Assembly: GCF_018129995.1 (NCBI RefSeq)
Contig: NZ_JAFCKS010000004.1
Coordinates: forward strand, 558,001 to 622,000
Reading direction: 5' to 3'
DNA length: 64,000 nt
DNA from: Bradyrhizobium sp. SZCCT0153
Lineage (GTDB): Bacteria; Pseudomonadota; Alphaproteobacteria; Rhizobiales; Xanthobacteraceae
In this document: positions 26,661 to 35,505 of the stretch, piece after piece
Position numbering within the stretch: the stretch's first letter is position 1
Layout of the letters: every line of letters begins with the position of its first letter
Notes under the pieces: model-generated
Seen by the model: only the letters and a program-made list of their open reading frames with translations
What the model was told of the DNA's origin: nothing
Database searches by the model: none
Position numbers and translations under genes: made by a program

Positions 26661-28038
26661 CGGCGCGCGCCAGTTTCCCGGCTGCCGTGACGTCGAGTCG
26701 CTCGACGAAGCGGATCACCGCAGGCACCTTCCATGCAGCCAGGCAATCTTTGCAGCGGCCGAGAATCTCCGTGCGAATCGTCTCGTGGCGCTCGGCATCG
26801 GTGCCGTTGGCGAGAATGACGTCGGCGACCACAATGGCGCCGGTGATCGGGCTCCTGCGCGATCGCGCGCGCGACATCTGGACGGAGGCATGCCGGTTGA
26901 TCACGGCTTCCACCTCCTCCGGATGCACCTTCAGCCCGCCGATGTTGATGATGCCGCCTCGCCGGCCCACGAAATGGTATCGTTCGCCGCGCAGTTCGAC
27001 CATATCGCCGGTATCGACGAAGCCCTCGGTGTCGGCGAGCGGCGGAGCATCGGTGCCGACATAGGAGCGCGCGGTGCGCCGGGAACGGATCCGCAGTGAG
27101 CCGTCGACCACCTTCATCTCAACGCCGGTGTGACTCTGCCCGATCAGGTGGGCAGGAAAACCCTCGCGCCCATCGTCCACGCTGAAAACGACGCCCGCCT
27201 CGGTCGAGGCATAGGCATGCCCGATAGACGCACGCGGAAATGCCCCGGCCAGGCCGTCCAGCACTGCCTGGTCAGCGATTTCGCCCGACAGACGGACATA
27301 GTCCGGCGAGAAATTGGCGGACGCGCCGCTCATCAGGAGCTTGCGCCAGTGCGATGGCGTCCCTGAGATGTGGGTGACGCCGCCCGCGCGCAGCCGCGCC
27401 ACATGGGCAGCGACGGCTTCCCCTGGCTCCGAAAGCACCATCGATCCGCCGCCGATCACGGCTCGCAGGAAAATTTGCAGGCCGCCGTAGCGGCGGATGT
27501 CGTAGAACGTCGCCCAGGTTGCGTTCCGGTTGCGCGCGGGCCCCTCGGCGATGATCGCGCCAGCGAGCCCATCAAGCGTATGCCGGACAATCTTCGGCAG
27601 CCCAGATGTCCCCGAGGTCAGCATCAGCCACTCGGTCGCGCGATCGACCTCCGATCCCATGGCCGGCCGCTCAGGCAGGTCGACGCCGATAACGATGTAC
27701 TTGCCAGCACTACTTCGATGTAACGGCCGATCGGTGACGATGGTGTCGATATCGGCCTGCTCGAGCAGGACTTGCAGGCGATCCCAATCGAGGTCGGGCG
27801 GGCATAGAAGCAGGCGGCGGGCGATGCCGTCTAGCTCGATCATTGCGAGTGCGGACAGCAACTGTCCAGACGTCGCAAGCAGCACGGAGCGGCCGGACAG
27901 ATCGCAGGATCTACCGGTCAAGCAGCTGTATTGGATTATGTCGGTCAACGATACAGTGTGCCGGGCATCAGAAATCGTGCGGTCCTTCAGCTCCGGGCCG
28001 AGATACTCGCGCAACGCGACGATGTCAGGCTGGGACAT
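26653..28038 (-). CDS. AMP-dependent ligase (ANL superfamily), short form
   Basis: A 461-residue adenylating enzyme, shorter than the usual 500-550. The P-loop LMLTSGTSGLPKIVRHT lies near 138-154, YASTEAG near 268, DTGD near 330, the hinge GRRGGIINIGGLKV near 350 and the C-terminal catalytic Lys in TAAGKLARA at the end. The N-terminal domain is reduced. It may load the small carrier protein encoded just upstream. Its ATG at 28038 overlaps that gene by 14 bp; an open extension to 28137 lies inside the carrier-protein gene and is rejected. The substrate cannot be read from sequence by eye. Confidence 0.85.
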   Translation of the reverse strand: MSQPDIVALREYLGPELKDRTISDARHTVSLTDIIQYSCLTGRSCDLSGRSVLLATSGQLLSALAMIELDGIARRLLLCPPDLDWDRLQVLLEQADIDTIVTDRPLHRSSAGKYIVIGVDLPERPAMGSEVDRATEWLMLTSGTSGLPKIVRHTLDGLAGAIIAEGPARNRNATWATFYDIRRYGGLQIFLRAVIGGGSMVLSEPGEAVAAHVARLRAGGVTHISGTPSHWRKLLMSGASANFSPDYVRLSGEIADQAVLDGLAGAFPRASIGHAYASTEAGVVFSVDDGREGFPAHLIGQSHTGVEMKVVDGSLRIRSRRTARSYVGTDAPPLADTEGFVDTGDMVELRGERYHFVGRRGGIINIGGLKVHPEEVEAVINRHASVQMSRARSRRSPITGAIVVADVILANGTDAERHETIRTEILGRCKDCLAAWKVPAVIRFVERLDVTAAGKLARADA

Positions 28039-28270
28039 TCTCGTAGGCTCTGACAAACTCGCCGAGGGTTGACGGGAAGGCTGCGTCCTCGGCGACAGTG
28101 AATGGATCGACACCGACTTCGTCCTCGAGCCGCGCAACCAGGATTGCGAATGCCAGCGAATCGAACCCGGTTTCGTTCAGAGACAGATCGTCCTCAAGCG
28201 GCGGAAGCGTGACCTTTTGTTCCTCGGCGATCTGCTTCATCGCAGAGAAAATCTTCGACTTGACCGACAT
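28025..28270 (-). CDS. Acyl carrier protein (second of the cluster)
   Basis: An 81-residue acidic carrier protein starting MSVKSKIFSAMKQIAEEQKV. The phosphopantetheine site is the DSL motif in NETGFDSLAFAIL, about residue 38. The acidic helix II and the length are typical of type II carrier proteins. It sits 34 bp after the FATP-like ligase gene and overlaps the next ligase gene, so one of these probably charges it. An in-frame ATG at 28327 would overlap the upstream gene and is less likely. Confidence 0.9.
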   Translation of the reverse strand: MSVKSKIFSAMKQIAEEQKVTLPPLEDDLSLNETGFDSLAFAILVARLEDEVGVDPFTVAEDAAFPSTLGEFVRAYENVPA

Positions 28271-28304
28271 GATACACCTCACATTTCGGCTTTCCGAGCC
28301 GATG

Positions 28305-30248
28305 TTAGAGCCTGATTTCGCCCGCAACGATGCGCGCGTAGACCGCCCGGTCGATCGAACGATAGTCGCCGGTCACCGGATCGCGCAGGAACAGCGGATC
28401 GTCTACCACCGAAGGATCAAATCCCTCGCGGATCAGCCGCTGATTATTCTGCTTAAAAGTGTCGGTCGCCTCGAGCGCCCGGCACAATCTGACGAATGCC
28501 GGAACTGCATAGCGCGGAAGCCGATACAAAAGGTGTTCGCTGAATATCCCGAAATCGAATCCTCCGTCGACCACCAGGGCCGCCATGCCGACTCGGCCAT
28601 CGGCCCCGGAAACGGCAACCCCATAGGTCGAGGCGTCCAGAACGCCGGGGCAGTCCCTTATTGCGTCGTTCACTTCGCTGGTCGCGACGTTCTCGCCCTT
28701 CCAGCGGAAGGTGTCGCCGACGCGGTCGACGAAGTGCAAGTAGCCCTGCTCGTCGCGCAGCATCAGATCACCGGTGCGGAACCACGCGTCGCCCTCGGCG
28801 AAGACGTCACGCAGAATCTTCTTCTCGGTCTCCTCGGGATCCGTGTAGCCTTCGAAAGGCCGGCCGTCACGATCGCCATCACCGATACGTCCAACGGCCT
28901 CGCCGATCTCGCCAGGTGCGCAGGCGATGCAGAGCCCTGCGACGCTCCGGACCGGGCTGCTGCTGTCGGCATCGATCTTGACGATCGAGGCGGGAAAGCG
29001 ATGTGCCAGAACCGGCGGGATCCGGCCGATCGCACCGGGTTTTCCTTCGACGTTGTACAGCGAGAAATTGCCTTCCGTTGCGGCATAGAATTCGAGGATT
29101 TGCGGAATCGCGAACCGGCTGGCGAACATCTCCCAGATGTCGCCCCGCAATCCGTTGCCGACAGCCAGCCGCAGCCCGTGTCGCGCCTTTTGTTCAGACG
29201 CCGGCGCCTTCAGCAAATAGCGGCAGAGCTCGCCAATATATTGGAAAACAGTACAGTTGAAACGTTCGATGTCGTCCCAAAAGCTGCCTGCGGAAAACTT
29301 CTCCGCAATCACGACCGATCCGCCCGCGTAGAGCATGCTGCAGGGGGCAGCGACGCCGCCCACGGAATGATGGAGCGGCAGGCAATCGTAGAGACGATCG
29401 TCGGTGGACGCGTCCGTAAGTCCGGCAAACCACGCGCCCCAGGTGAGAATGCGGCGATGACTGACGTTCGCGGCCTTCGGTAGCCCCGTGGTGCCCGAGG
29501 TGTAGATAAGGAGTGCGCGTCCATCGATCGTGACGTCGCCACGTTCGGTGGAGGACAGCGGACTTGGCTCGAAGGCGGCGAGCGCCGCATCCAGATCGTT
29601 GCTTGGGTCGCCGGTGCCGAGGGGCGAAGTCTGCGGCACGCGGTGCAGGTGCGGACGTGCGCTCTCGAACGCATCCACGCAATCGGCAGCGAGGATGAGG
29701 TGATCCGCGTGCGCTACGTCGATGCAATGGGCGAGGGACCGGCCGACCAGCCTGGTATTGATCAGTGCCACTGTCCCGCCGACGCTGCTGATGCCGAGCC
29801 AGCAGGCGAGGTAGTCCGGCCGGTTCGGCATCATCAGACAGACGGTGCGGCCCGCATGAAGGCCGAGGCTCCGCGCCCAGCGCGCATACCGGTTGATCCG
29901 GGCGGTGAGTTCTCCATACGTGAAAGATTGGCCGTCCGAGAGCAAAGCGGGTCGCCTTGGCTGATGCTGTGCCCATTCTTCCACGACGTCGGCGAACAAC
30001 CGATGCGGATGGGCGTCGACCCGCGCCGTTAGTGCGATGGCTTGCAGCCAGGTCCTGGCGGCGGAGCGTCGGCGCCGCGGAGCGCCGCGTCTGGTGGTCC
30101 GCTGCATCACAGCTGCCTTCACGACCGTATCGACGCCCGTGCTCGCCTGCTCGCTGGGCGGCGAGGTTGGAGCCCTAACGACCTCGCAATCCTTGTCGAT
30201 GCCGCTCGCCAGGTTGTCGAAGCGGAATCTCCGTTCATCCGGCGTCAT
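28305..30248 (-). CDS. FATP/very-long-chain acyl-CoA synthetase-type ligase
   Basis: A 647-residue ANL enzyme. The P-loop is LIYTSGTTGLPKAANVSH. EFYAATEGNFSLYN and the FATP signature FVDRVGDTFRWKGENVAT identify the fatty-acid-transport-protein branch rather than ordinary FadD. It would activate a fatty or other carboxylic acid to CoA or to a carrier protein. The ATG at 30248 overlaps the stop of the first carrier protein as ATGA. The first 47 residues are unlike the family, so an internal ATG at 30107 is a real alternative. Confidence 0.87.
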   Translation of the reverse strand: MTPDERRFRFDNLASGIDKDCEVVRAPTSPPSEQASTGVDTVVKAAVMQRTTRRGAPRRRRSAARTWLQAIALTARVDAHPHRLFADVVEEWAQHQPRRPALLSDGQSFTYGELTARINRYARWARSLGLHAGRTVCLMMPNRPDYLACWLGISSVGGTVALINTRLVGRSLAHCIDVAHADHLILAADCVDAFESARPHLHRVPQTSPLGTGDPSNDLDAALAAFEPSPLSSTERGDVTIDGRALLIYTSGTTGLPKAANVSHRRILTWGAWFAGLTDASTDDRLYDCLPLHHSVGGVAAPCSMLYAGGSVVIAEKFSAGSFWDDIERFNCTVFQYIGELCRYLLKAPASEQKARHGLRLAVGNGLRGDIWEMFASRFAIPQILEFYAATEGNFSLYNVEGKPGAIGRIPPVLAHRFPASIVKIDADSSSPVRSVAGLCIACAPGEIGEAVGRIGDGDRDGRPFEGYTDPEETEKKILRDVFAEGDAWFRTGDLMLRDEQGYLHFVDRVGDTFRWKGENVATSEVNDAIRDCPGVLDASTYGVAVSGADGRVGMAALVVDGGFDFGIFSEHLLYRLPRYAVPAFVRLCRALEATDTFKQNNQRLIREGFDPSVVDDPLFLRDPVTGDYRSIDRAVYARIVAGEIRL

Positions 30249-30514
30249 CCCGACCCGGGTCCGAGTTGGTTGAGGATCATTCGCTCCATCGCCTTCACCG
30301 ATTGGAAATTTTCGGGCGTGATTTCGAGTTGGGGAAGGATGAGATCAAATTCCGCTTCAATCTTGAGCATTAGCTCGACCATGCCCATCGAGCTCAACCC
30401 GATATCCACCAGCCGGGACTCCGGGTGGACATCGGCGGTGATCGCGTTCTGCCGGATGACGTTCCTGACGACGGATAGAACACGGTCCTGAACGTTGACG
30501 ACAAAGTCGTGCAT
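30245..30514 (-). CDS. Carrier protein, likely partner of the aminoacyl:CP ligase
   Basis: An 89-residue protein starting MHDFVVNVQDRVLSVVRNVI, with the carrier helix VDIGLSSMGMVELMLKIEAE. The usual D-S-L is S-S-M here, so the Asp before the phosphopantetheine Ser is replaced. In B. japonicum the Bll0957 ligase acts on a small carrier protein encoded nearby; this gene sits divergent from, and two genes away from, the ligase in the same arrangement that I recall. It would carry the activated amino acid as a thioester. It is the first gene of the minus-strand unit. Confidence 0.85.
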   Translation of the reverse strand: MHDFVVNVQDRVLSVVRNVIRQNAITADVHPESRLVDIGLSSMGMVELMLKIEAEFDLILPQLEITPENFQSVKAMERMILNQLGPGSG

Positions 30515-30757
30515 TTCACTGGCCCCCTCACCGCAGCCGGGCGTGATCACAATCGGGACGACGATACCCAACTACTCCTCGGGCCAATAGCTCTGCTTCG
30601 GAGGTACCTCGCCCGGGAGTGGTAGCTCCTTGACACCCACTTCTGCGCCAACGACGCAGCAAGGGAAGTGGGCTAGCTGTGAATTTTGAGCGGAATCCAT
30701 CTCGACCGGGCACGCGTCGTCCAACCATGACAACGATGAAATAGGAGGCTTTGGCCC
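30515..30757. promoter_or_regulatory. Divergent promoter region of the carrier-protein cluster
   Basis: These 243 bp separate the two halves of the cluster, so both transcripts should start here. A TTGACA hexamer at 30630-30635 could be a plus-strand -35 box, but no good -10 box was found. No FixK-type palindrome is present, unlike in the island to the right. Confidence 0.45.
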
Positions 30758-31984
30758 ATGAGTGTGCAGGAGGTCCAGTTCCGCAACATCGCCACGGGCA
30801 TCGGCCGAATAGCATTCTCTCCCGACGGCCCCTCGTTCCGGCAGCGGGCAGCGGTTGTCGCGGAGGTCGCTGCGGCGGAAGCCGAGGCGGTCGATCGTGA
30901 GGCACGCTTCCCACGGAAGGCGATCGACGCGGCGCGCAAGGAGAGACTCCTGGGCGCTCAGATCCCGATCGAGTTCGGTGGAGGCGGAGCGTCTATCTCC
31001 GAGGTGGCCGATATGTGCTACGCACTCGGCCGCGCCTGCGCCTCGGCCGGGATGATCTTCGCGATGCATCAGACCAAGGTCGCATGCCTGGTCCGCCACG
31101 GAGCGGGCAGCGGCTGGCACGAAAGTCTCATGCGTCGCGTGGCTGCCGAGCAGCTGCTGCTGGCATCTTCGACCACGGAAGGCCAGAACGGCGGGAACAT
31201 ACGCTTCAGTTCGGCCGCAGTGGAGAGCGCTGGCACCGAGATTTCTCTGGTGCGCGACGCGACGGTGATTTCGTACGGAGCCGAGGCCGACGGCATCATC
31301 ACCATCGCCCGTCGCTCCGACTCCGCTGCCGGATCCGATCAGGTGCTACTGGCCATCACCCGTGACGAATATACGCTGGAGCCCACTCTCGCGTGGGAGA
31401 CGCTTGGCATGCGTGGGACCTGCAGCGCCGGGTTCAGGCTGAATTTCAGGGGCGCTGCGGACCAGATATTCCCCGTGGCATACGAAAAGATCCATGCGCA
31501 GACGATGACGCCCGTCGCCCACCTGTGCTGGTCCTCGGTATGGGCGGGGATCGCGGCAGCTGCGGTGGATCGGGCGCAGCTCTTCATCCGCAAGGCCGCG
31601 CGTGGGTCGGGCGGCAATATGCCTCCCGGCGCGGCGCACTTCACCGCCGCCAAAATGACGCTGACGAAACTGCGCGCCATCATCGCCGCGAATCTCCAGT
31701 TCTATGAAGTTCGCGAACGGGACGAGCGCGCGCTGTCGTCCGTCGACTTCCAGTCCTCGATCAATCTTCTCAAGGTGGAAGCCTCCGAACTCGCGGTGGC
31801 AGCCGTCATGCACGCGATGCGCGCCTGCGGCCTGTCCGGTTATCGCAACGACACCGATGTAAGTATCGGCCGCCACCTGCGCGACGTGCTTTCCGCTCCG
31901 ATCATGATCAACAACGATCGCATCCTCGCCAGCATCGGTACCTCCACGCTGATGAGCACCGTTCCGGACTCTCTATACGATTGA
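30758..31984 (+). CDS. Acyl-CoA dehydrogenase-like flavoprotein
   Basis: A 408-residue protein with an acyl-CoA dehydrogenase layout: helical N-terminus with GAQIPIEFGGGGASISEVADM, middle beta domain with LLLASSTTEGQNGGNIRFSS, and C-terminal helices with ACGLSGYRNDTDVSIGRHLRD. Where ordinary enzymes have the catalytic Glu in a YEGT-like motif this protein reads MINNDRILAS, so the canonical base seems missing. Relatives beside carrier proteins oxidise aminoacyl or acyl thioesters, for example in pyrrolyl and aminomalonyl carrier-protein pathways. The ATG has AGGAGG about 10 bp upstream. The ligase gene follows after 25 bp. Confidence 0.87.
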   Translation: MSVQEVQFRNIATGIGRIAFSPDGPSFRQRAAVVAEVAAAEAEAVDREARFPRKAIDAARKERLLGAQIPIEFGGGGASISEVADMCYALGRACASAGMIFAMHQTKVACLVRHGAGSGWHESLMRRVAAEQLLLASSTTEGQNGGNIRFSSAAVESAGTEISLVRDATVISYGAEADGIITIARRSDSAAGSDQVLLAITRDEYTLEPTLAWETLGMRGTCSAGFRLNFRGAADQIFPVAYEKIHAQTMTPVAHLCWSSVWAGIAAAAVDRAQLFIRKAARGSGGNMPPGAAHFTAAKMTLTKLRAIIAANLQFYEVRERDERALSSVDFQSSINLLKVEASELAVAAVMHAMRACGLSGYRNDTDVSIGRHLRDVLSAPIMINNDRILASIGTSTLMSTVPDSLYD

Positions 31985-32009
31985 CTTTCTCTCAAAAGGA
32001 ATAGGCCTG

Positions 32010-33014
32010 ATGAACGTGGCCATTGTTAAAGAACCGGCTGACTCCACTCTGTCTCCGGCCGATCCGTTGGACCATCTCGCCGATGCGCTGTTCCACGAGA
32101 TGGGCTCTCCCGGCGTCTATGGCCGCACGGCGCTCTATGAGGACGTCGTGGAGCGAATTGCGGCGGTGATCTCACGGAATCGCGAACTGAACACTGAGGT
32201 GATGCGCTTCCCGCCGGTCATGAGCCGCGCCCAGCTTGAGAGGTCGGGCTATCTGAAGAGCTTTCCCAACCTCCTCGGTTGCGTCTGTGGCTTGCACGGC
32301 ACGGAAAGCGAGATCGACGCGGCGGTCAGCCGCTTCGATGCCGGCTTTGACTGGACCGCGTCGTTATCGCCGGCCGATCTTGTTCTGTCGCCGGCCGCCT
32401 GCTATCCGGTCTATCCGATCGCGGCGAGCCGAGGTCCCGTGCCGGCAGGCGGTTGGAGCTTCGATGTGGCCGCCGAGTGCTTCCGTCGCGAGCCCTCGCG
32501 CCACCTCGACCGGCTGCAGTCCTTCAGGATGCGCGAATTCGTCTGCATCGGTAGCGCCGATCACGTCTCGGCGTTTCGGGAGCGCTGGATCATACGCGCC
32601 CAGAAGATCGCCCGAGATCTCGGGCTAACCTTCAGGGTCGACTATGCCAACGACCCGTTCTTCGGCCGGGTCGGTCAGATGATGGCGGTGAGCCAAAAGC
32701 AGCAGTCGCTGAAGTTCGAACTGCTGGTGCCTCTTCGCTCCGAGGAGCGGCCGACCGCCTGCATGAGCTTCAACTACCACCGGGATCATTTCGGCACTGC
32801 CTGGGGCCTCGTCGATGCTGCCTCCGAGCCGGCCCACACCGCCTGCGTGGCATTCGGGATGGACCGTCTCGCCGTCGCCATGTTCCACACCCACGGCAAT
32901 GACGTCACCTTGTGGCCGAGCGCAGTGCGGAATCTGCTGGGCTTCGCGCAGACCGATCGCCGGGCGCCGTCAGTATTAGAGGGGGTCCGATGCGCCAAGG
33001 AAGTCGGGAGCTAG
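32010..33014 (+). CDS. Amino acid:[carrier protein] ligase (seryl-tRNA-synthetase-like)
   Basis: A 334-residue class II synthetase catalytic core lacking a tRNA-binding arm. It activates an amino acid (Gly or Ala in characterised Bradyrhizobium relatives) and transfers it to the phosphopantetheine of a carrier protein. Motif 2 is visible as CFRREPSRHLDRLQSFRMREF (about 157-177) and motif 3 as AFGMDRLAVAMF (281-292). Predicted zinc ligands are C131, E176 and C279, the residue numbers that I recall for B. japonicum Bll0957, so it is probably an ortholog. Neighbours (flavoprotein, carrier protein, MetY and MetA types) suggest a special metabolite rather than translation. Confidence 0.92.
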   Translation: MNVAIVKEPADSTLSPADPLDHLADALFHEMGSPGVYGRTALYEDVVERIAAVISRNRELNTEVMRFPPVMSRAQLERSGYLKSFPNLLGCVCGLHGTESEIDAAVSRFDAGFDWTASLSPADLVLSPAACYPVYPIAASRGPVPAGGWSFDVAAECFRREPSRHLDRLQSFRMREFVCIGSADHVSAFRERWIIRAQKIARDLGLTFRVDYANDPFFGRVGQMMAVSQKQQSLKFELLVPLRSEERPTACMSFNYHRDHFGTAWGLVDAASEPAHTACVAFGMDRLAVAMFHTHGNDVTLWPSAVRNLLGFAQTDRRAPSVLEGVRCAKEVGS

Positions 33015-33045
33015 CCCGGGATCGAAGAGCCGAAGGCCAGCCTCC

Positions 33046-34320
33046 ATGAAGAGAGAGACTCTCGCCGTCCACGGCGGCTTCGAAAGCGATCCCGCAACGA
33101 AAGCCGTTGCTGTGCCGATCTACCAGACGGCCTCGTACGCATTCGACAGCGCCGACCATGGAGCCGCGCTCTTCAACCTTGAAGTGGACGGCTTCCGCTA
33201 TACCCGGATCGGCAATCCAACCAACGCGGTGCTGGAGAAGCGCGTCGCCGCCCTGGAAGGAGGCATCGAGGCGCTCAGCGTGGCCTGTGGTCAGGCCGCG
33301 GTGAACTATGCGGTGGTCAACATCACGGAGATGGGCAGCAACATCGTCTCGGTTCCGCAGCTCTACGGCACGACGCATACGCTGTTCGCATACATCCTGC
33401 CGAGGCAGGGCATCACGGTCCGGTTTTCGGAAGACGACCGGTCGGCGAGCGTCGAAAAACTGATCGACGATGATACGCGGGCGGTGTTCTGTGAGAGCGT
33501 CGGAAATCCGGCCGGAAACGTCTGCGACATCGAAGCAATGGCCGACGTCGCGCACAGGCACGGCGTTCCGCTGATCGTCGACAACACGGTGCCGACACCG
33601 ATCCTGCTCAGGCCGATCGAATACGGCGCAGACATCGTGGTGGAGTCGCTCACGAAATTCATGGGCGGGCATGGGACCACGCTCGGTGGAATTATCGTCG
33701 ACAGCGGCAGGTTCCCGTGGGCGGAGCATCGCCGGCGCTTCCCGATGATGAATGAGCCGGAGAAATCGTACCACGGGCTGGTCTTTACCGAGCGCTACGG
33801 GGCCGCCGCTTACATTGCCCGTTGCCGTGCCGTCTCCCAGAGGACCACCGGCGCCGTCCTGGCGCCGATGAACGCGTTTCTGCTACTCCAGGGCATTGAG
33901 ACCGTCGCGCTCCGGATCGAGCGGCACGTCGAGAATGGCGAAAAGGTCGCACAGTTCTTGCGCAATGACCGCCGTGTCGGGTGGGTGAATTATGCGGGCT
34001 TTCACGGCGGCCCCTATTACGAGTTGATGCAGAAGTATCTAGGTGGTCGGGCGTGTTCGCTGCTGACTTTTGGCGTGGCTGGAGGCTTCGAGGCGGGCAA
34101 GCGGTTCTACGACGCGCTGAAGCTCTGTAAGCGGCTGGTCAATATTGGCGACGCGAAAACGCTCGCCTGCCATCCCGCATCGACAACGCACCGGCAGATG
34201 TCGCCCGAAGAACAGGACAAAGCCGGCGTGCGGCCCGAGATGATCAGACTGAGCGTCGGAATCGAGCACATCGACGACATCGTCGCGGATCTCGATCAGG
34301 CTCTCTGTGCCGCGAATTGA
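33046..34320 (+). CDS. Cys/Met-metabolism PLP enzyme, MetY (O-acylhomoserine sulfhydrylase)-like
   Basis: A 424-residue fold-type I PLP enzyme of MetY length. RYTRIGNPTNAVLEKRVAALE is a family signature (about 51-71), VDNTVPTP carries the PLP-contacting Asp, and ESLTKFMGGHG holds the Schiff-base lysine at K204. MetY enzymes replace the acyl group of O-acylhomoserine by sulfide or a thiol; a related domain in rhizobitoxine synthase RtxA instead uses an amino-alcohol. Placement between the aminoacyl:CP ligase and a MetA-like gene favours a specialised gamma-replacement over housekeeping methionine synthesis, but the latter is not excluded. Confidence 0.88.
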   Translation: MKRETLAVHGGFESDPATKAVAVPIYQTASYAFDSADHGAALFNLEVDGFRYTRIGNPTNAVLEKRVAALEGGIEALSVACGQAAVNYAVVNITEMGSNIVSVPQLYGTTHTLFAYILPRQGITVRFSEDDRSASVEKLIDDDTRAVFCESVGNPAGNVCDIEAMADVAHRHGVPLIVDNTVPTPILLRPIEYGADIVVESLTKFMGGHGTTLGGIIVDSGRFPWAEHRRRFPMMNEPEKSYHGLVFTERYGAAAYIARCRAVSQRTTGAVLAPMNAFLLLQGIETVALRIERHVENGEKVAQFLRNDRRVGWVNYAGFHGGPYYELMQKYLGGRACSLLTFGVAGGFEAGKRFYDALKLCKRLVNIGDAKTLACHPASTTHRQMSPEEQDKAGVRPEMIRLSVGIEHIDDIVADLDQALCAAN

Positions 34321-34347
34321 TGTTTCGTAAAGCATGAAGGCATTCGG

Positions 34348-35505
34348 ATGACTGTCCTAATCGACATAGATTCGTACGAGCACCACCTCTTCTCGAGAGT
34401 ATCGAACAGAGGTGCTTGTGCGATGGCGTCACCCGGAAATCGGGTGGATTGCCTCGACATCGGGCTCATCAACAACATGTCGGATGCTGCCTTGATGTCG
34501 ACCGAGCGCCAGATCTTCGACCTGCTCGATGCGGCGGCCGGACGACTTAGCGTCAGGCTGCATTTCTATACGATGGAGGCGACTCCCCGTTCCGAATGGG
34601 GACGCGACTACGTGCGTCGATACTATCGCGGCATCGACGATCTGCTGAAAGGAAGCCTGGATGGAGTGATCGTGACCGGTGCCGAGCCGAGAGCTGCCAG
34701 TCTGACGGAAGAGCCATATTGGACCACCTTCGCCGAGATCGTCGACTGGGCCAGGGAGAATACCGTGTCGTCGGTGTTTTCCTGTCTGGCCGTCCATGGG
34801 GCCGTCCTGCATATGGACGGCATTGCGCGCCACAAGCTGCCTACCAAATGCTTCGGCGTCTTCGCTCAAACAAAGACGAGACATCATCCCTTGATGCACG
34901 ATGTGCCGAGGACCTTCCGAATACCGCACGCCCGGTGGAACGAGGTGCAGGAGGAGGATCTCTCGAACTGCGGATATTCGGTTCTCACTTGGTCGGCGGA
35001 GGCTGGGGTCGACTGCTTCGTCAAGCAGCAGAAGAAGAGCCTTTTCGTCCATTTCCAGGGCCATCCGGAATACGAAACCCGGACCCTATTGGGCGAATAC
35101 AGGAGAGATATGGGACGCTTCCTCCGCGGAGAGAATGAAGTGTGTCCGACGATACCGAGGGGTTATTTGGACGAGGAAGCGAAAGAGATGCTGATCGCTT
35201 TTCGACAGAAAGCCCTTTCCGGCAGACGCCCGGAGCTTTTCGCCGACTTTCCAGCCGATCAGACGGCGAAGGATCTGAGCAACGTCTGGCATCAGCCAGC
35301 CAAGCGCATATACCGCAACTGGTTGCTGTACATGGTGTCGCAGCGAGCTGGACGCACAAAGCCGCTGGGGGCGCGAGAAGCTGTTCTCTCCGCAACCGGG
35401 ATTCCGGCGCGTCGTCATGGACGCAAGTTGGTCGTCGCTCGATCTGCTCATCTGGCGCGCTCGCCAAACCTGATGACCAGAAAGAAGCTGGGATATTATG
35501 AGTGA
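34348..35505 (+). CDS. MetA-like homoserine O-acyltransferase with basic C-terminal tail
   Basis: A 385-residue protein aligned by eye with MetA. The catalytic triad is present at C146 (FSCLAVHG), H239 and E241 (GHPEYE), an offset of +4 from E. coli MetA. The acyl-CoA specificity loop differs: E. coli has TGAPLG, here TGAEPR, so the position that separates succinyl- from acetyl-users is Arg. A basic tail of about 50 residues extends beyond the usual MetA end. It probably O-acylates homoserine or a similar hydroxy-amino acid for the MetY-like enzyme. It ends over the start of the next gene. Confidence 0.85.
   Translation: MTVLIDIDSYEHHLFSRVSNRGACAMASPGNRVDCLDIGLINNMSDAALMSTERQIFDLLDAAAGRLSVRLHFYTMEATPRSEWGRDYVRRYYRGIDDLLKGSLDGVIVTGAEPRAASLTEEPYWTTFAEIVDWARENTVSSVFSCLAVHGAVLHMDGIARHKLPTKCFGVFAQTKTRHHPLMHDVPRTFRIPHARWNEVQEEDLSNCGYSVLTWSAEAGVDCFVKQQKKSLFVHFQGHPEYETRTLLGEYRRDMGRFLRGENEVCPTIPRGYLDEEAKEMLIAFRQKALSGRRPELFADFPADQTAKDLSNVWHQPAKRIYRNWLLYMVSQRAGRTKPLGAREAVLSATGIPARRHGRKLVVARSAHLARSPNLMTRKKLGYYE

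Noticed and set aside
28098..29483. 461-codon plus-strand open frame
   Set aside because: Antisense to the FATP-type ligase and carrier-protein genes; no domain visible.
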